The notes below the pieces were generated by a model. The model had not been told where the DNA came from. It saw only the letters and a program-made list of their open reading frames with translations, and ran no database searches. A stretch of DNA of 5,326 nt from Thermoplasmata archaeon (lineage in GTDB: Archaea > Thermoplasmatota > B47-G6 > B47-G6B > 47-G6): contig QMTT01000079.1 of NCBI GenBank assembly GCA_003663565.1, forward strand, positions 1 to 5,326. The letters run 5' to 3'. Every line of letters starts with the position of its first letter. The stretch's first letter is position 1. Below are positions 1-5,326 of this stretch, in pieces. The translations under genes and the position numbers were made by a program.

Positions 1-3463
<3,463 letters not shown>

Positions 3464-3471
<8 letters not shown>

Positions 3472-3895
3472 AATTGTGTTTACTGCTGAAGAGATCTCTT
3501 ATATCACTTTTTTTGAAGGAGCAACAGGAGTAAGGGTTATTGACTGTCTTGTAAAAGACGAAGACAATCTCATAATATTCGTAATAGAGGGGCCTGCAAT
3601 TCGAGCAATAGGAAAAGACGGTAGTAAGATCAGAACTATAAAAGAGTATCTGAACAAGGAAATAAAGGTCGTCTCATATAGTGATGATCCTAGGATATTC
3701 ATTAGGAATTTCTTTGCCCCTTATAAACCCAAAAAGGTTGAGATCATAGAAGAAAAAGGGAAAAAGAGAATTCATGTCTATGTAGACCCTACAGTAAAAC
3801 CCAAAGCTATAGGCAAAAACGGAAAAAACGTAAAACTTGCGAGAGAGCTCCTTCAGAGGCACTTTAAAGACATAGATACTGTCGTCGTTGTTTGA
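3464..3895 (+). CDS. nusA: Archaeal NusA-like transcription factor (two KH domains)
   Basis: This 143-residue protein is the archaeal NusA, an RNA-binding factor thought to take part in transcription elongation or termination. It lacks the N-terminal polymerase-binding and S1 domains of bacterial NusA. KH domain 1 carries IGKDG at 49-53 within GPAIRAIGKDGSK, and KH domain 2 carries IGKNG at 116-120 followed by KNVKLARELL. Between them is the typical linker SDDPRIFIRNFFAPYKP. Length matches the family (about 140-150). I chose ATG 3464, which gives the usual short MSEIVFTAEE start and an 8-base overlap with rpl30e. An in-frame GTG at 3449 would add five residues and has no clear ribosome binding site. 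The ATG has only a weak GGTG at 3451-3454, so translational coupling to rpl30e is likely. It is the last gene of the polymerase operon, followed by a T-rich tract. Confidence 0.95.
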
Positions 3896-3904
3896 GCATA
3901 ATAA

Positions 3905-3922
3905 TTTACTTTAACTTTCTTT
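3905..3922 (+). terminator. T-rich tract after nusA, possible transcription terminator
   Basis: Ten bases past the nusA stop there are three T clusters (TTTACTTTAACTTTCTTT) with no clear hairpin before them. Archaeal RNA polymerase can terminate at such T-rich stretches on the non-template strand without a stem-loop. The position before a 289-base gap and a new promoter-like region fits the end of the rpo operon. This is an inference from composition and position. Confidence 0.45.
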
Positions 3923-3947
3923 AAAAAATAAACAAAATATTATAATA
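3920..3947 (+). promoter_or_regulatory. AT-rich promoter-like stretch upstream of the three-codon ORF
   Basis: Two TATA-like elements occur here: TTTAAAAAATA at 3920-3930 and ATATTATAATA at 3937-3947. Using the usual archaeal spacing of about 25 bases, the first would start RNA near 3950, leaving a leader of about 26 bases before the ATG at 3976. The second would start it near 3964-3968, at the ribosome binding site itself. The whole gap is AT-rich, so either match could be chance. A transcript from here would read on towards rps12. Confidence 0.3.
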
Positions 3948-3963
3948 GCACTCACATTGGTTT

Positions 3964-3987
3964 GGAGGTTGTAAAATGTGTCCTTAG
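3964..3987 (+). other. Strong ribosome binding site followed by a three-codon ORF (Met-Cys-Pro-stop)
   Basis: GGAGGT at 3964-3969 is a full Shine-Dalgarno core, six bases before ATG at 3976. The reading frame is ATG TGT CCT TAG, ending at 3987, about 200 bases before rps12. This ribosome binding site is as good as those of the real genes in the window, yet it serves only three codons. Reading through the TAG would give just 13 amino acids before TAA at 4015, so it is not simply a gene hidden by a UAG codon. It may be a leader mini-ORF, the remnant of a lost gene, or chance. No function can be assigned. Confidence 0.35.
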
Positions 3988-4063
3988 CACTTTTTAGGCC
4001 ATATTCTTATGTCATAAAACTAGAGAAGCAACATTATTTTACTCGTGGCAATATTAAGCTATG

Positions 4064-4082
4064 AGCAAAAATAATATATTTA
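4064..4082 (+). promoter_or_regulatory. Candidate promoter (BRE/TATA) of the rps12 operon
   Basis: AATATATTTA at 4073-4082 resembles the archaeal TATA box and is preceded by a purine-rich GCAAAAA at 4064-4070 that could act as the TFB recognition element. Normal spacing puts the transcription start near 4100-4105, giving an rps12 leader of about 80 bases beginning almost exactly at the inverted repeat at 4107. This is sequence resemblance only. Confidence 0.45.
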
Positions 4083-4106
4083 GCTAACATTTACCTTTAC
4101 GATCCT

Positions 4107-4177
4107 TGTACTGAGATCTAACACCCCCCTCATGTCTTACGGTAATTATCTCAGCACATGCTTCAACCTATGGGGTG
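4107..4177 (+). promoter_or_regulatory. rps12 leader inverted repeat with possible pseudoknot onto the ribosome binding site
   Basis: TGTACTGAGAT (4107-4117) and ATCTCAGCACA (4148-4158) can pair with ten base pairs and one A-C mismatch, closing a 30-base loop. The loop contains CACCCC at 4122-4127, exactly complementary to GGGGTG at 4172-4177, which forms most of the rps12 Shine-Dalgarno region. Both helices can form together as a pseudoknot that would hide the ribosome binding site. Bacterial str operons are autoregulated by S7, so control of a ribosomal protein operon through its mRNA is plausible, but no archaeal precedent for this structure is known to me. The base pairing is seen; the function is inferred. 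Confidence 0.35.
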
Positions 4178-4178
4178 A
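4174..4178 (+). promoter_or_regulatory. Ribosome binding site of rps12
   Basis: GGTGA, within GGGGTGAG, ends six bases before the ATG at 4185 and matches the 3' portion of the archaeal Shine-Dalgarno consensus. It supports ATG 4185 as the S12 start. Four of its five bases would be hidden by the proposed leader pairing. Confidence 0.7.
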
Positions 4179-4184
4179 GTATCC

Positions 4185-4613
4185 ATGCCAAATGGTTTGT
4201 TCGCTGCGAGAAAGCTTAAACAAATAAGAAAGGAGTATAGGTGGCACGACTCATACTACAAGAGGCGTGTGCTAAGGCTTAAGGAAAAGTACGACCCACT
4301 AGAAGGCGCTCCACAAGCAAGAGGAATTGTTATAGAAAAAGTTGGGGTAGAAGCTCGTCAGCCGAACTCTGGAATTCGTAAGTGTGTGAAGGTACAACTC
4401 ATAAAGAATGGTAAGATAGTCACTGCATTTGCACCAGGTGACGGTGCCATAAAGCACATTGACGAGCATGATGAAGTGATTATAGAAGGTATTGGAGGTC
4501 GTAAGGGAAGATCCGTCGGTGACCTACCAGGAGTGAGATATAAGGTAGTTAAAGTGAATGGAGTATCTTTAGAAGAGCTCAGACGTGGAAGGAAAGAAAA
4601 GCCAAGGAGGTGA
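4185..4613 (+). CDS. rps12: Small-subunit ribosomal protein S12 (uS12)
   Basis: The 142-residue uS12 sits at the decoding centre of the 30S subunit and helps set translational accuracy. The archaeal/eukaryotic N-terminal block ([15 protein letters not shown]) leads into [20 protein letters not shown]. The decoding loop [14 protein letters not shown] starts at 59, followed by the AFAPGDGA block. [19 protein letters not shown] comes next, then [17 protein letters not shown] from 113, and the basic tail ends GRKEKPRR. Length equals that typical of euryarchaeal S12; Sulfolobus S12 is a few residues longer. One oddity is G63 in QPNSGIRK, where archaeal and eukaryotic proteins I recall have alanine. 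The gene begins a transcription unit probably driven from near 4078, and its stop codon is embedded in the ribosome binding site of rps7. Confidence 0.97.
   Translation: MPNGLFAARKLKQIRKEYRWHDSYYKRRVLRLKEKYDPLEGAPQARGIVIEKVGVEARQPNSGIRKCVKVQLIKNGKIVTAFAPGDGAIKHIDEHDEVIIEGIGGRKGRSVGDLPGVRYKVVKVNGVSLEELRRGRKEKPRR
4605..4613 (+). promoter_or_regulatory. Consensus ribosome binding site of rps7, containing the rps12 stop
   Basis: AGGAGGTGA is a nine-base match to the archaeal anti-Shine-Dalgarno sequence. Its final TGA terminates rps12, and its AGG AGG codons encode the last two arginines of S12. It ends five bases before TTG 4619, ideal for initiation there, and it contains the upstream GTG at 4610, which is therefore unlikely to be used. 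The same design occurs at the rpoA1/rpoA2 junction. Confidence 0.85.
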
Positions 4614-4618
4614 CAATT

Positions 4619-5272
4619 TTGACAGAAAATAACACTAGTGACGTGAAATTTGATCTCAGTAAGGAAGAATTAAAAAAGATCCACGAGCAGATATTACAAG
4701 AGCGTGAGAACCTGTTTAAGGTATTCGGAAAGTGGTCTTTATTAGATGTAAAGGTCGAAGATCCTGGACTAGCACGTTATATAGATCTAACACCAAGGAT
4801 TGTACTTCACACTCATGGAAGACTCTCTCAAGAGAGATTTGGAAAAGCAAAGATAAACATCGTTGAAAGACTCATAAACAATATGATGAGGACAGGAAAA
4901 TACACAGGGAAAAAAACGAAAGCTTACAAGGTAGTCAAATTAGCATTTGAGATTATAGAAAAAAGGACAAAACAAAATCCTATTCAAGTTCTTGTGAAGG
5001 CTCTTGAGAATGCTGCTCCAAGAGAAGCTGTTACAAATCTAAAGATGGGTGGAGTCATGATTCCTAGGGCTGTAGATGTGTCTCCCCTTCGCAGACTTGA
5101 TATGGCTCTTAGACATATAGCCATAGGAGCTATTCAGAAATCACGCAAGAACAAGAAAAGGATATGGGAATGCCTTGCAGAGGAGATAATATACGCTGCA
5201 AATAATAACCCGCAGAGTTTTGCAATAGCTAAAAAGGACGAGATAGAAAGGATTGCAAAGAGCTCTAGATAG
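4619..5272 (+). CDS. rps7: Small-subunit ribosomal protein S7 (uS7), TTG start
   Basis: The 217-residue uS7 nucleates assembly of the 30S head and lies near the E and P sites. Counted from TTG 4619, FGKW is at 36-39, followed by [24 protein letters not shown], and [21 protein letters not shown]. The middle has [19 protein letters not shown]. The beta-hairpin region [16 protein letters not shown] starts at 144. The end has [17 protein letters not shown] and ERIAKSSR, the usual archaeal C-terminus. About 35 charged residues, probably helical ([18 protein letters not shown]), precede FGKW, more than I recall in most archaeal S7. I chose TTG because a perfect AGGAGGTGA lies five bases before it; the alternative GTG at 4610 would add three residues but lies inside that site. 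It follows rps12 directly, and a probable fusA comes 39 bases later. Confidence 0.96.
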   Translation: MTENNTSDVKFDLSKEELKKIHEQILQERENLFKVFGKWSLLDVKVEDPGLARYIDLTPRIVLHTHGRLSQERFGKAKINIVERLINNMMRTGKYTGKKTKAYKVVKLAFEIIEKRTKQNPIQVLVKALENAAPREAVTNLKMGGVMIPRAVDVSPLRRLDMALRHIAIGAIQKSRKNKKRIWECLAEEIIYAANNNPQSFAIAKKDEIERIAKSSR

Positions 5273-5299
5273 TGAGTCTTTCTTTCTGAACATTTTCTA

Positions 5300-5305
5300 G
5301 AGGTG
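5300..5305 (+). promoter_or_regulatory. Ribosome binding site of the downstream fusA-like gene
   Basis: GAGGTG ends six bases before the ATG at 5312, in the 39-base gap after rps7. Its strength and spacing match those of the other genes here, supporting a true start at 5312. Confidence 0.7.
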
Positions 5306-5311
5306 TAACAA

Positions 5312-5326
5312 ATGGGTAGGAGAGAA
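5312..5326 (+). CDS. fusA: Probable elongation factor 2, first five codons only
   Basis: Only ATG GGT AGG AGA GAA (MGRRE) is present before the window ends. Archaeal EF-2, the GTPase that drives ribosomal translocation, commonly begins MGRR followed by a charged helix before the G1 loop, and in euryarchaea it usually follows rps7. A good GAGGTG ribosome binding site supports a real gene. The identification rests on five residues plus gene order. The main alternative by position is EF-1 alpha, which follows rps7 in Sulfolobus but does not normally begin this way. Confidence 0.7.

Noticed and set aside
4058..4114. Possible C/D-box small RNA (ATGAGCA ... CTGA)
   Set aside because: The C box does not match RTGATGA, and no internal C'/D' boxes or terminal stem are seen.
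4132..4227. 31-codon ORF starting in the rps12 leader and overlapping the S12 start in another frame
   Set aside because: It has no ribosome binding site (C-rich sequence lies upstream), and the overlap with rps12 is in the conserved S12 frame; most likely chance.
5277..5287. Pyrimidine run TCTTTCTTTCT after rps7 as a terminator
   Set aside because: It is short, interrupted by C, and only 25 bases before a gene with its own good ribosome binding site and no clear promoter; continued transcription into the fusA-like gene is more likely.

Overview
This window is a piece of an archaeal core information-processing locus. All genes lie on the + strand in the order rpoA1 (3' part), rpoA2, rpl30e, nusA, a 289-base gap, rps12, rps7, and the first five codons of a gene that looks like elongation factor 2. 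The archaeal origin is clear. The RNA polymerase largest subunit is split into A' and A'', NusA is only two KH domains, L30e sits between the polymerase and NusA, and S12 and S7 have archaeal-type signatures. Several details point to Euryarchaeota in the broad sense, meaning methanogens, Archaeoglobi or Thermoplasmatota, rather than Crenarchaeota. These are the HVLQ variant after the polymerase active-site loop, the RFGG..IGGIHDHISG block, a 142-residue S12, and a probable fusA directly after rps7. A finer placement is not possible by eye. The DNA is fairly AT-rich and ribosome binding sites match the consensus AGGAGGTGA well.

Region 1 (1-3895) is a compact transcription module: rpoA1 (catalytic aspartates and bridge helix), rpoA2 (trigger loop and C-terminal clamp/jaw), the ribosomal protein L30e, and NusA. 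Its genes abut or overlap by 8 to 14 bases, so they are probably co-transcribed and translationally coupled. The rpoB/rpoH genes usually found upstream of rpoA1 are outside the window, as is the first part of rpoA1 itself.

Region 2 (3896-4184) is the only sizeable non-coding stretch. It starts with a T-rich tract suited to archaeal termination. It then holds an AT-rich possible promoter, a perfectly placed Shine-Dalgarno sequence in front of a three-codon ORF (Met-Cys-Pro-stop), and a better TATA-like box near 4078. It ends with an rps12 leader that can fold into a long-range hairpin whose loop can pair with the rps12 ribosome binding site. This gap probably separates two transcription units.

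Region 3 (4185-5326) is the archaeal counterpart of the str operon: rps12, rps7 and the start of fusA. S12 and S7 are small-subunit proteins of the decoding centre and head, and EF-2 is the translocase acting on the same ribosome.

No mobile element, CRISPR array, tRNA or rRNA is visible, and nothing suggests horizontal transfer. The points most worth following up are the long N-terminal extension of A'', the possible regulatory fold in the rps12 leader, and the tiny ORF with its strong ribosome binding site.
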